Shown: positions 1-8,097, counted from the stretch's first letter. The stretch: DNA of 9,693 nucleotides from JBEEMU01 sp043778315 (GCA_043778315.1 JAYWGJ010000054.1:1-9693); one strand, 5' to 3'. Made by a program: numbers and translations. The notes: generated by a model from the letters alone, not told the origin.

Positions 1-37
1 CAAAGATAGGCTTTTTATTGGTTTTATTCCAATAATA

Positions 38-65
38 GTACAGACAAGGCATGCTTTGTATGTAC
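38..65. repeat. Short palindromic element, upstream copy
   Basis: Positions 38-49 pair with 54-65 around a CATG centre, with one mismatch (43/60) and one G-T pair (48/55). The core at 44-59, acaaggcatgctttgt, matches 8100-8115 just after the adhesin gene at 14 of 16 positions. The two differences lie at symmetric places in the palindrome, as expected of two decayed copies of one parental palindrome, ACAAGGCATGCCTTGT. A dispersed REP-like element is the likeliest reading. A terminator for an unseen upstream gene is less likely, because no T-run follows the stem. Confidence 0.5.
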
Positions 66-121
66 GTCCCCAGTTTTTATTTTTTACAATAAAAAATAAT
101 AAACGTGACAGTCAAAAATGT

Positions 122-154
122 AAAAAATATCAAAATAAAATATCATAAAATATT
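122..154. repeat. A-tract direct repeats, three imperfect copies
   Basis: The 9-mer aaaatatca occurs at 124-132 and 137-145, and a related aaaatatt follows at 147-154. The resulting A-runs recur roughly every 10 bp. Such phased A-tracts can bend DNA and sometimes act as UP-like promoter elements. That role is inference; the tract may simply be low-complexity AT-rich sequence. Confidence 0.35.
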
Positions 155-357
155 GACAAAGTGAAGTACAGGCTTCAAATTTTTATTTTATTATATACAT
201 ACCATACAGTGTCAATTACTTAGATGCCTACCTTATTTATATATCAAAAAATTATAATAAGATTACAAATTAGGTGCAACTTTTTTTTTGTTATAATCGT
301 CTCTAAAAGGAAATAAAAATTATTAAACAGTTATTCATCAGTCATATTAATTTATCC

Positions 358-450
358 ATGTTTACAAAAAACAACACCACTATTGCTAATTTCTTCCGAA
401 ATGTGACGGCTTTGTGCGCCATGTTGATACTACCTTTGGTAGTAAACGCG
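358..450 (+). other. Signal peptide of the giant adhesin
   Basis: Residues 1-31 show a polar N-region with Lys4 and Arg14, a hydrophobic core at about residues 16-29, and a small-residue cleavage site VNA before Gln32. This is a signal peptidase I type Sec signal. It fits the T9SS route, in which cargo crosses the inner membrane by Sec first. No lipobox is expected or needed: Cys20 lies inside the hydrophobic core and is not in a lipobox context. Confidence 0.85.
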
Positions 451-3400
451 CAATTGACCATCACCAAATCGGTGGACAAAACCTCCGTCCTCTCGGGCGA
501 ATTTTTCACTTACACGCTGCAATACCGTTGTGCGAGTACCACCACCGATTGCCGCAATGTGTCGGTGAGTGATGTGTTGCCTGCTGGCGTTTATTTCAGA
601 GAGTCGTCAGGCTCGGTGCATACCCTCGGTAGCGGCACTTTTGATAATATGACCAATAAAGTCTCGTTTGCATTTGTCGACCCCTTACCTGCGGGCGCGA
701 CGGGACAGCTAAAAATCAAATGCTACTTCCCGAACGGCAGCACGCCCGACGGCGCGACGGCGGTGAACAGAGCTACTATCACCGACGGCGCAAGCACCGT
801 AACGAGCAACCCTGTTACCGTGACGGCGCACGCCTCCGACCAGTTCTGCCCGCCGTACATATATTCGGAGGGACCGGCAATCGGAGGCAATACTACCTAT
901 ATTACAAGAGTGCCGCCCGCTATCGGGCAGTACATTGCTGCGCCTGGTATTTTGAATCCCACTAATATGACTGTGGTGCAACATTTTGCACCTGGGGTTA
1001 CGTTTGTGTCTGCCGATAATGGTGGCGTATATAATGCGGCGGCTAACACCGTGACGTGGATTGTACCGAATACTGCGGTAGAAATTGATAACCGCAACTT
1101 TAATTATCCTACCGGGTTTGAAGACCCTATTCTTAACCTTAATGCTACGGTATCTTATACTAATCCGCCGTTTGCAGTAGGGGACTTGACGCACACCAGC
1201 ACCGATATTACCTACACGCCAACAGGCACGAGTACACCTATTACCTTGGTAGGTAGCGGAGCGGGTTCTACTTGTGAGCAACATTTAGTGCATGACTTTC
1301 GTTTAGAAACACCCGTTTATGCATCAGATGTTAGCAAGTACATTAGCAACAACAAACCATTTTTTTATGCGGGAGAGAGGTATGACTATGCCGTATCGTG
1401 GCAAAATACGGGTAATACACCTTTGGATAATTTCGTAGTAGAAGACGTTTTTCCTGCGGGTATATTTTGCACTAATATATATATTCCCGTTCATGGCAAT
1501 GCTACAGGAGTAAACTACAATGTCTATTTTAAATCAAAAAATAACCCTACCTATACACAACTTACGGGCGGACCTTTTGCTCCAACTAATTATCTTAGTT
1601 TACAAATGTACGCAGCAGGTTATGGCGCTATAAATATGAACTTGGCGGCTAACGATACCCTTACGGGCATTCGCTTAGACTTCGGTACGGTACCGCCTGG
1701 ATTTAAGTCCTATAATGCCTACTGGACGTTTAAAGTCAAGGAAACTAATACAATTATCAATAGAACGAACTGCCTAACAGCTACTACTTCTTCTATTAGC
1801 GGTGTGGAGTCGGATTGCGCACCTATCGAGATACACCCGCGCCCTACTTACGCGGTACCTTCTCCTGACAAGCAATACACAAACGCCGAAAATAATTACA
1901 GCACACACTACGGACCTGATGCCGTAGGTACTACTTTTTATAGCCGTCTGGCAATGCGAACCTACGCAAGCGCACCGATGATAAACCCTGTCATCATGGA
2001 TTTATTGCCCGTGGGTTTAACCTACGATAACTATTGGGCTATGCCTGCTCAATACAATACGGCAGGCTTACCTGCACCTGCCTTTGAGCATATTGTAAAT
2101 TACAATGGTACAGGGCGCGAGCTACTACGGTGGCGTTGGACGGGTACTTACACTACCTTAGACGGAGGTGTGCAACTTTTCCCCCGCCTAAAACTCACTA
2201 ATTTAGCACCCGTGGATGTGGAGCTAATTAATACCTATGCCCTGAGCGCAGACAATGCTCGTGGTTGCGACCGCACCAATATTTATAACGTATTAAATGA
2301 TTTACTACCCGATGTAAACGATTTGGACGGCGATGGCAGTACTACCGATTCGCTTTGTTTTAACAGTGTACAAACTGGCAATATACGCCCGAGTTCTTCG
2401 GCGGCGTTAGACTCGCGCAAGCTCGTAAAAGGGCAGATAGACACCGATTATAGTGCTTATCCTGCCTTCGGGCAAACCGTCCCAGGCGGATTAGCTGATT
2501 ATAAACTCACCGTCCGCAACATCGGCAACATACCGATGACGAACGTGCAGGTAGTGGATATACTCCCTTTTGTGGGCGATATGGGGGTCATCGACCTTTC
2601 TGGGCGTGGCTCGCAATGGCGACCTAACCTCGTCGCACCCGTAGCCGCACCTTCGGGCGTGACCGTTTATTATAGTACCGCTTCCAACCCGTGCCGTAGC
2701 GCAGAAGGCATAGAGCCGTCGGGACCTGCGGGCTGCGTAGCTCCTAATTGGAGTACTACACCGCCTCTCGATATAACTGATGTTCAATCTATTAAGTTTG
2801 ATTTTGGCGTGATAAAGGTAAACCCAGGCGATGAACTTAACCTCACCTGGCCTATGCGCGCACCTATCAACGCGCCTACTAACGGCGAAGTAGCCTGGAA
2901 TTCCTTTGGCTATATTGCCAATCAAGTAAACCCTGACGGTACTACGGGTAGCACGCTGCTCCCTTCCGAGCCTATCAAAGTAGGTATCAAAGTAAACCCT
3001 ATCACGCCCGCCGTATATGGCAACTTTGTTTGGCTCGATACCAACCGCAACGGCGTGCAAGATGCAGGCGAAGCGGGCATCGACGGCGTGCGCGTAGAAC
3101 TATATAAAGACAACGGCGACGGTATCAACGACCCCGCTACCGATACCCTCAAAACCTTTACTTTAACGACCCTTAACGGGCAATACATCTTCCCTAACCT
3201 GCCTCCAGGCGACTATTACGCGGTCATGTATTTGCCTACCAACTACGATACCTCGCCTGCCAATCAAGGCACCGACGACACCAAAGACTCGGACGGCACA
3301 GCCGCCAATCTCAATGGCTTTAATGTCATCAAAATGCCTGTCACTAACCTGATGTGGAACGAATATGACTACACTTGGGACCAAGGCATTTATCCGAACG

Positions 3401-6400
3401 ATAAAGCTAGCGTTGGTAATTACGTCTGGTTTGACGAAGACAATAATGGCATTCAAAACGAACCTGCCTCCGACGGCTTAAACGGCGTGACCGTACAAAT
3501 ATACGCCGCAGGCAATACCACTACACCGATAGCTACACAAGTAACGCACAACGATGCGAACGGATTTCCTGGATATTACCTATTTGATAACTTACCTCCA
3601 GGCGATTATCAAATCAAGGTTACGCCACCTGCGGGTGCTACTTTCTCGACAGGTGCAGGCTACACGCCTTCTACTACCAGCGATGGCAACGACTCCGATG
3701 TATCAGCAACAGGTTGGACGAGTACTATCACCCTTGCGCCTAACCAAACTGACCTTAACTGGGACGCAGGAATACAGATGCCAACAGGTAATCTTTCCCT
3801 CGGTAATATGGTATGGAATGATACAGACAATAGCGGCACTTTTGACTCAGGCGAAACAGGTATTAACGGCGTGACCGTAAACCTTTACCGCGACAGCAAT
3901 AACGACGGTATTCCGCAACCCAATGAGTACATCGGTTCTGATATTACCCATACAATGGCAGGCGCGAACGGCTTTTATCTATTCACGAACCTTATTACCG
4001 CCAATTATATCGTACAGATTGCGCCAAGCAACTTCACGCCAAGTGGCGCACTTTCGGGCTTACTGACCAGTACAGGCAACGACGTTGCGGGTGCTGCAAC
4101 CGACCCTGATAATAATATTAATAACGATGATAACGGCACTTACAACGGTACTTATGGCGTTATCAGCGCGCCGATTTCCTTAGTCGCGTTCACCGAACCG
4201 ACTAACGACGGCGACGGCAATCAAGGCAACCTAACCGTCGACTTTGGCTTCCGCACACCGCCCGCACCCGCCTCTATCGGCGACCGCGTATGGCTCGACG
4301 CAGACAAAAACGGCATTCAAGACGCTAATGAAGTGGGCGTAGCAGGCATCACCGTAACCTTATACGACAATACAGGCAAAGCGGTATCCGCTACCAAAAC
4401 GGACGCTTACGGCAACTACTTATTCTCTGGATTAACGCCAGGCAACTATACCGTAGGCTTTACGCTGCCAAGCAATTATGTGTTTACCACACAAGGTACA
4501 GGCACAGATAGCGGCACAGCAACAGATAGCGATGTACTCCCTTCTAATGGAGGGGCTGGGGGAGGCTCGACAAGCGGTACATTTGGTTTAACCAAAACCA
4601 TTACCTTAGGTGCGGGTGAGAACGAGCGCAATGTGGACGCAGGTATTTATTTTAGCAATAAAGCGGCAGCAAGTATTGGCGATTATGTGTGGTTTGACAC
4701 CAATGCCGACGGCATACAAGATGCTGCCGAGAAGGGCATCGCAGGCGTAACCGTGACCTTATATAACGGTGCAGGCGTACCCGTAGCTACTACCATCACA
4801 GACGGAACAGGGCATTATTTATTTGATAATGTAACACCAGGAACGTACTCGGTAGGCTTCGCCGCACAACCTGGCTTAGTGCTTACCGCGCCAACTAACG
4901 GTACTACCGACGGCTCAGATGCGATACCTGCCTCAGGCAAAACGCCTACCTTTACGGTAGCCGCAGGCGAGCAACGCCGCGATATAGATGCAGGCTTCAA
5001 AACCGTCAGCGACCCCGCTAATAGCGCGGCAGTAGGCGACTATGTATGGAACGACCTTAATAATGATGGCATACAAAATGCCAACGAAGCAGGTATAGCA
5101 GGCGTAACAGTGACGCTGTATAGCGCAGACGGGACTACCGTAATTGCTACTACCGTAACTGACGCTTTTGGTCGCTACCTCTTTAACGACCTCACGCCCG
5201 ACGCTTATCGCATACAGTTTACCGCGCCTACGGGCTTTGTGGTAGTAGCAAAAGACGCAGGTGGCAACGACAGCAAAGACAGCGATGCAAACGCTACAAC
5301 AGGTATGACTAATGTATTTACACTCGCACCCGGAGAGAAGAACTTGACCGTAGATTGTGGGCTATACAACGCAAGTCTGCCCACAGGTAGCATCGGCGAT
5401 TATGTATGGAACGATGCCAATAAAGACGGCATACAAGACGCAAACGAGGGCGGCGTAGCAGGCGTAACGGTCATGCTTACCGACGGCACTACCACCTGGA
5501 CCACCACCACAGACGCAAACGGTAAATACTTGTTTAGCAATTTGCCCGCAGGCAATTACACCGTTACGTTTAGTAATATTCCTGAGGGCTATGTGTTTAC
5601 ACAACAAACAGACGGGACTAATAACGGCAGCGATGTGAACAGTACAGGCGTATCTAATACGATTAATCTGGCAGCAGGCGAACGCAAAACCGATATAGAT
5701 GCAGGGATATTCCCCGCAGGTACGTCGAGCGGAACGGCAAGTATCGGTAATTATGTTTGGTATGATACTGATAATAATGGCAAACAAGACGCGGGCGAGA
5801 CGGCAGGTGTACCAGGTGTAACCGTCATTTTATACGCTGCTGACGGCACAACGGTATTAGCTACCCAAAAAACGGACGCTACGGGTCACTACTTATTTAC
5901 GGGTTTAAATCCAGGCACTTATATAGTTGGCTTTGCGCCAAGCAGCTTGCCCGCAGGATACGCTTTTGCACCAGCAAACGCCACAGGTACAGGGTTTACG
6001 GATAATAATGACTCTGATGCTGACGCAACAACAGGCAAAACAGCTCCTATTACCGTAGCCGCAGGCGAAGAAAACACAAGCGTAGATGCAGGTATTTGGA
6101 AAGCAAATAACAACTTAGGCAGTATCGGTAACTTTGTATGGAACGACCTTAACGGCGATGGTAAACAAGATACGGGCGAGTTAGGCGCGGCAGGCGTAAG
6201 CGTGACCTTGATAGACAAAGTGACGGGCGCGATAGTCAAAACAACGATAACCGACAGCAACGGCGCGTACTTATTTGCCGACCTGCCTTATGGTAGTTAT
6301 AATGTGGTGTTTGGCAATTTGCCAAGCGGATTTACGTTTAGTCCGAAAGACGCAACAAACGACAGCATCGACTCCGATGCCGACCCCGTAACAGGCAAAA

Positions 6401-8097
6401 CAGGAGATATTGTGCTTGACGCAACTAATCCAAACAATACAACTACCGATGCAGGCATACACACTACCACCAAAGCAGGCTTAGGCGACTATGTGTGGGA
6501 AGATGCGAACGGCGATGGCATACAAAATGCAAATGAAAAAGGTATCGCAGGAGTGTTAGTGACCCTATTAGACGGCGCAGGCACGCCGATAGCAACCGCC
6601 GTGACAGACGAAAACGGCTACTACGCCTTTATCAACCTCACACCAGGCAGCTATCAATTGACATTCACTAATCTACCAGAAGGCAGTTCATTTACTAAGC
6701 AAGGTCAGGGAACAGCAGCCACAGACAGCGATGCGGACGCGACAGGCAAAACCGCGCTTATTACCTTAGCAGCAGGCGAGTTTAACAACACGATTGATGC
6801 AGGTGTGGTAGTACAAAAAGCAGGCTTAGGCGATTATGTGTGGTACGATACAGACGGCAATGGCGTGCAAAACCCAACAGAGACAGGCGTAGCAGGGGTA
6901 ACGGTGACGCTATACGACGCTACCACAAACCTACCGTTAGCACGGACGGTAACAGACGGAAACGGCTTTTATCAATTTGTGAACTTACTCCCCGCTACTT
7001 ACTATGTGGTGTTTGAACCTACTACTTTGCCAGCAAATAGCGGGTTTACTAACCAAACGGTAGGTACCTCGAACGGCAGTGATGCGAACGCAACCACGGG
7101 CAGAACCCCTAACGTTACGCTCGCCCCAGGCGAGTACAACAGCAGCATAGATGCAGGTATAATACCTACGGCAGCCTTAGGCGACTTTGTTTGGTTGGAT
7201 ACCAACAAAAATGGCGTACAAGATGTAGGCGAAAGCGGCTTAGGCGGGGTGACGGTCAATCTATACCTTGCGAGCAACCCGAGGGTGATATTCCGTACCG
7301 TGACCACGCGGAGCAGCGGCGCATATTTGTTTACTAATCTACCAGCCGACGACTATATCGTGGAGTTTGCGCCCGTAACGGGCTACACACGCACAACGGG
7401 AACTAACGGCGGCGACGACAACAGCGATGCAGATGCACTAACAGGACGAACAGGCATTATCACGCTCGCCGCAGGCGAAAGAAACCCGAATATAGATGCA
7501 GGGTATTATGTGACACCGTTGCCAGTGAGTTTACTCTACTTCAAGGGCGCAGCAGAAAACTGTACCGTACTATTAAATTGGGCAACCGCAAGCGAGCAAA
7601 ACGCTAAATCGTTCCGCGTAGAGCGTAGCGCAGACGGCAAAACGTGGGGTAGCTTAGGGATAGTGGCTGCGGCAGGTAATAGTGTAACGGTACGCAACTA
7701 TCAGTTTACGGACAGCAAACCGAAGCGCACCAACTACTACCGCTTAGTGCAAGCCGACTTTGACGGACAAACCGCAGTGTACGGATTAGCCCAAAGTGTA
7801 GAGACACAAGGCTGTTTTGATGAAACAACAAACGGCGTAACGAACCTCTATCCGAACCCGAACAACACGGAAGAAGTAACGGTCAAGTTTTACACCGATA
7901 GAGGCGACGAAGAAGCAGCCATAGAAATATATGATGTATTAGGTCAGCAAATGAGCGCGATGAAACTGCCTATTACTAACGGCGTAAACCTTGTGAATAT
8001 GGACATATCAGACTTAGCATCAGGTACTTACTTAATTAAAATAGTAGGAGCGGGTTGGTACAGCGTAGCGCAAAAATTGGTGCGCGTGAAGGAGTAG
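358..8097 (+). CDS. Giant secreted adhesin: DUF11-like domains, twelve SdrB repeats, T9SS type A sorting domain
   Basis: This 2579-residue protein is predicted to be exported and displayed or released at the cell surface. Residues 1-31 are a Sec signal peptide with probable cleavage at VNA/Q. Residues 33-880 hold about five beta-sandwich units, the clearest resembling DUF11 (33-155, 336-490, 686-880). Residues 886-2384 are twelve tandem SdrD B-like domains, each opening G-[DN]-x-V-W with an EF-hand-like loop. Residues 2388-2480 are the FN3-like domain common before T9SS tails, and 2496-2579 the type A sorting domain beginning NLYPNP. The start is the first in-frame ATG after a stop at 304-306 and gives a well-formed signal peptide; no Shine-Dalgarno precedes it. 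No frameshift or stop interrupts the gene. SdrB domains are known from calcium-stiffened stalks such as staphylococcal SdrD. Here T9SS replaces the LPXTG sortase anchor. The ligand is unknown, and adhesion is inferred from architecture. Confidence 0.93.
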   Translation: MFTKNNTTIANFFRNVTALCAMLILPLVVNAQLTITKSVDKTSVLSGEFFTYTLQYRCASTTTDCRNVSVSDVLPAGVYFRESSGSVHTLGSGTFDNMTNKVSFAFVDPLPAGATGQLKIKCYFPNGSTPDGATAVNRATITDGASTVTSNPVTVTAHASDQFCPPYIYSEGPAIGGNTTYITRVPPAIGQYIAAPGILNPTNMTVVQHFAPGVTFVSADNGGVYNAAANTVTWIVPNTAVEIDNRNFNYPTGFEDPILNLNATVSYTNPPFAVGDLTHTSTDITYTPTGTSTPITLVGSGAGSTCEQHLVHDFRLETPVYASDVSKYISNNKPFFYAGERYDYAVSWQNTGNTPLDNFVVEDVFPAGIFCTNIYIPVHGNATGVNYNVYFKSKNNPTYTQLTGGPFAPTNYLSLQMYAAGYGAINMNLAANDTLTGIRLDFGTVPPGFKSYNAYWTFKVKETNTIINRTNCLTATTSSISGVESDCAPIEIHPRPTYAVPSPDKQYTNAENNYSTHYGPDAVGTTFYSRLAMRTYASAPMINPVIMDLLPVGLTYDNYWAMPAQYNTAGLPAPAFEHIVNYNGTGRELLRWRWTGTYTTLDGGVQLFPRLKLTNLAPVDVELINTYALSADNARGCDRTNIYNVLNDLLPDVNDLDGDGSTTDSLCFNSVQTGNIRPSSSAALDSRKLVKGQIDTDYSAYPAFGQTVPGGLADYKLTVRNIGNIPMTNVQVVDILPFVGDMGVIDLSGRGSQWRPNLVAPVAAPSGVTVYYSTASNPCRSAEGIEPSGPAGCVAPNWSTTPPLDITDVQSIKFDFGVIKVNPGDELNLTWPMRAPINAPTNGEVAWNSFGYIANQVNPDGTTGSTLLPSEPIKVGIKVNPITPAVYGNFVWLDTNRNGVQDAGEAGIDGVRVELYKDNGDGINDPATDTLKTFTLTTLNGQYIFPNLPPGDYYAVMYLPTNYDTSPANQGTDDTKDSDGTAANLNGFNVIKMPVTNLMWNEYDYTWDQGIYPNDKASVGNYVWFDEDNNGIQNEPASDGLNGVTVQIYAAGNTTTPIATQVTHNDANGFPGYYLFDNLPPGDYQIKVTPPAGATFSTGAGYTPSTTSDGNDSDVSATGWTSTITLAPNQTDLNWDAGIQMPTGNLSLGNMVWNDTDNSGTFDSGETGINGVTVNLYRDSNNDGIPQPNEYIGSDITHTMAGANGFYLFTNLITANYIVQIAPSNFTPSGALSGLLTSTGNDVAGAATDPDNNINNDDNGTYNGTYGVISAPISLVAFTEPTNDGDGNQGNLTVDFGFRTPPAPASIGDRVWLDADKNGIQDANEVGVAGITVTLYDNTGKAVSATKTDAYGNYLFSGLTPGNYTVGFTLPSNYVFTTQGTGTDSGTATDSDVLPSNGGAGGGSTSGTFGLTKTITLGAGENERNVDAGIYFSNKAAASIGDYVWFDTNADGIQDAAEKGIAGVTVTLYNGAGVPVATTITDGTGHYLFDNVTPGTYSVGFAAQPGLVLTAPTNGTTDGSDAIPASGKTPTFTVAAGEQRRDIDAGFKTVSDPANSAAVGDYVWNDLNNDGIQNANEAGIAGVTVTLYSADGTTVIATTVTDAFGRYLFNDLTPDAYRIQFTAPTGFVVVAKDAGGNDSKDSDANATTGMTNVFTLAPGEKNLTVDCGLYNASLPTGSIGDYVWNDANKDGIQDANEGGVAGVTVMLTDGTTTWTTTTDANGKYLFSNLPAGNYTVTFSNIPEGYVFTQQTDGTNNGSDVNSTGVSNTINLAAGERKTDIDAGIFPAGTSSGTASIGNYVWYDTDNNGKQDAGETAGVPGVTVILYAADGTTVLATQKTDATGHYLFTGLNPGTYIVGFAPSSLPAGYAFAPANATGTGFTDNNDSDADATTGKTAPITVAAGEENTSVDAGIWKANNNLGSIGNFVWNDLNGDGKQDTGELGAAGVSVTLIDKVTGAIVKTTITDSNGAYLFADLPYGSYNVVFGNLPSGFTFSPKDATNDSIDSDADPVTGKTGDIVLDATNPNNTTTDAGIHTTTKAGLGDYVWEDANGDGIQNANEKGIAGVLVTLLDGAGTPIATAVTDENGYYAFINLTPGSYQLTFTNLPEGSSFTKQGQGTAATDSDADATGKTALITLAAGEFNNTIDAGVVVQKAGLGDYVWYDTDGNGVQNPTETGVAGVTVTLYDATTNLPLARTVTDGNGFYQFVNLLPATYYVVFEPTTLPANSGFTNQTVGTSNGSDANATTGRTPNVTLAPGEYNSSIDAGIIPTAALGDFVWLDTNKNGVQDVGESGLGGVTVNLYLASNPRVIFRTVTTRSSGAYLFTNLPADDYIVEFAPVTGYTRTTGTNGGDDNSDADALTGRTGIITLAAGERNPNIDAGYYVTPLPVSLLYFKGAAENCTVLLNWATASEQNAKSFRVERSADGKTWGSLGIVAAAGNSVTVRNYQFTDSKPKRTNYYRLVQADFDGQTAVYGLAQSVETQGCFDETTNGVTNLYPNPNNTEEVTVKFYTDRGDEEAAIEIYDVLGQQMSAMKLPITNGVNLVNMDISDLASGTYLIKIVGAGWYSVAQKLVRVKE
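454..2997 (+). other. N-terminal DUF11-like beta-sandwich region
   Basis: Residues 33-880 form about five Ig-like units. Several share the DUF11 pattern: a Lys- or Asp-containing first strand, a YTL or YxVxxxN strand, then a V-x-D-[VI]-[LF]-P motif. Clear cases are LTITKSVDK with VSDVLPAG in unit 1, YAVSWQNTGNTPLDNF with VEDVFPAG in unit 3, and YKLTVRNIGNIPMTNV with VVDILP in unit 5. The units at about 162-300 and 500-650 are more diverged, keeping only VVQHFAPG and VIMDLLPVG. Residues 655-660 (DLDGDG), between units 4 and 5, resemble a dockerin-type calcium loop. Nearly all cysteines of the protein lie in this region. It is the most distal part and the likeliest ligand-binding or tip region, by inference. 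Confidence 0.7.
3013..7509 (+). repeat. Twelve tandem SdrD B-like domains, about 115-160 residues each
   Basis: Units start near residues 886, 1017, 1145, 1305, 1438, 1557, 1677, 1794, 1921, 2040, 2155 and 2272. Each begins G-[DN]-x-V-W-x-D and runs straight into an EF-hand-like loop, for example DANKDGIQDANE. A GV-x-V-x-L-Y strand, a T-x-T-D-x-x-G-x-Y-x-F turn and P-G-x-Y follow, then an acidic NDSDAD-type patch and usually a closing [IV]-DAG-[IV]. Units 1 and 3 carry a second acidic loop after LY (residues near DNGDG and DSNNDG). Unit 3 has a long Asn/Asp-rich insertion at 1249-1260 and unit 4 a Gly-rich one at 1394-1404. Units 5-12 are the most uniform, about 115-127 residues. The copies are alike in protein but well diverged in DNA, so the array is old rather than a recent expansion. 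Confidence 0.92.
4537..4568 (+). repeat. G-rich hairpin-type insertion inside SdrB unit 4
   Basis: This in-frame stretch encodes residues 1394-1404 (LPSNGGAGGGS). It starts CTCCC and contains ggaggggctgggggagg; CTCCC at 4537-4541 can pair with GGGAG at 4560-4564. Other SdrB units go almost directly from the DSD patch to the T-x-x-[IF]-x-L strand, so this segment, with a few more residues up to about 1409, is extra. The composition is unlike its surroundings. It resembles the CTCC...GGAGGGG type of intergenic repeat that I recall as common in Bacteroidota genomes, which suggests a repeat captured in frame. An ordinary Gly-rich linker is the alternative. Confidence 0.45.
7519..7797 (+). other. 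FN3-like domain preceding the sorting tail
   Basis: Residues 2388-2480 start PVSLLYFKG and contain LLNWATASEQNAKSFRVERS, then NYYRLVQADFDG. This is the recurring beta-sandwich that precedes T9SS type A tails in many Bacteroidota secreted proteins (typical form: LPV-x-L-x-x-F, then W-x-TASE-x-x-x-x-x-F-x-[IV]-ERS). It probably forms a spacer between the SdrB stalk and the cleaved sorting signal. Its own binding function is unknown. Confidence 0.8.
7843..8094 (+). other. T9SS type A C-terminal sorting domain
   Basis: Residues 2496-2579 show the three usual blocks of this family: NLYPNPNN at the start, IEIYDVLGQQM in the middle, and DISDLASGTYLIKIVG followed by QKLVRVKE at the end. In characterised Bacteroidota the domain directs cargo through the outer-membrane T9SS translocon. 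It is usually removed by the PorU-type sortase, which can attach the cargo to surface lipopolysaccharide. No T9SS component genes are present in this window. Confidence 0.93.

Larger units (their letters stand above)
1..357. other. AT-rich non-coding region upstream of the adhesin gene
   Basis: I see no open reading frame of credible length on either strand. The stretch is strongly A/T-biased and contains a hairpin at 15-35 (7-bp stem, 7-nt loop), a palindromic element at 38-65, an A/T-only 9-bp inverted repeat at 77-99, direct A/T-rich repeats around 122-154, and a poly-T run ending in G at 281-290. No TAnnTTTG (Bacteroidota -7) match was found before the start at 358, so the promoter of the downstream gene is not identified. 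The region presumably carries that promoter and the 5' untranslated leader, but this is inferred from position only. Confidence 0.7.

Noticed and set aside
77..99. 9-bp inverted repeat as a terminator
   Set aside because: The stem is entirely A/T with a 5-base loop and no following T-run, so it would be too unstable; it is probably a by-product of AT-richness.
153..158. TTGACA as a -35 promoter box
   Set aside because: No TATAAT-like sequence follows at 16-18 bases, and the Bacteroidota primary sigma factor does not use this consensus.
709..1284. Minus-strand open frame of 191 codons, and similar antisense frames across 358-8097 and 8287-9489
   Set aside because: They lie opposite strongly supported coding sequence, show Arg/Cys/Ile-rich or low-complexity composition, and have no recognisable domain. 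They are shadows of the biased codon use in the real genes.
3013..7509. CRISPR array or DNA-level tandem repeat
   Set aside because: Periodicity is about 350-480 bp and follows protein domains in one open frame; the DNA copies are well diverged and no short identical repeat with unique spacers exists.
3013..7509. Cna_B-type domains with intramolecular Lys-Asn isopeptide bonds
   Set aside because: The first strands (GDYVW-type) lack the usual reactive lysine and instead carry EF-hand-like acidic loops, which fits calcium-binding SdrB better. Structure prediction would settle it.
7900..7908. RGD tripeptide (residues 2515-2517) as an integrin-type adhesion motif
   Set aside because: It lies inside the T9SS sorting domain, which is normally cleaved off during export, and a tripeptide is expected by chance in a protein of this size.
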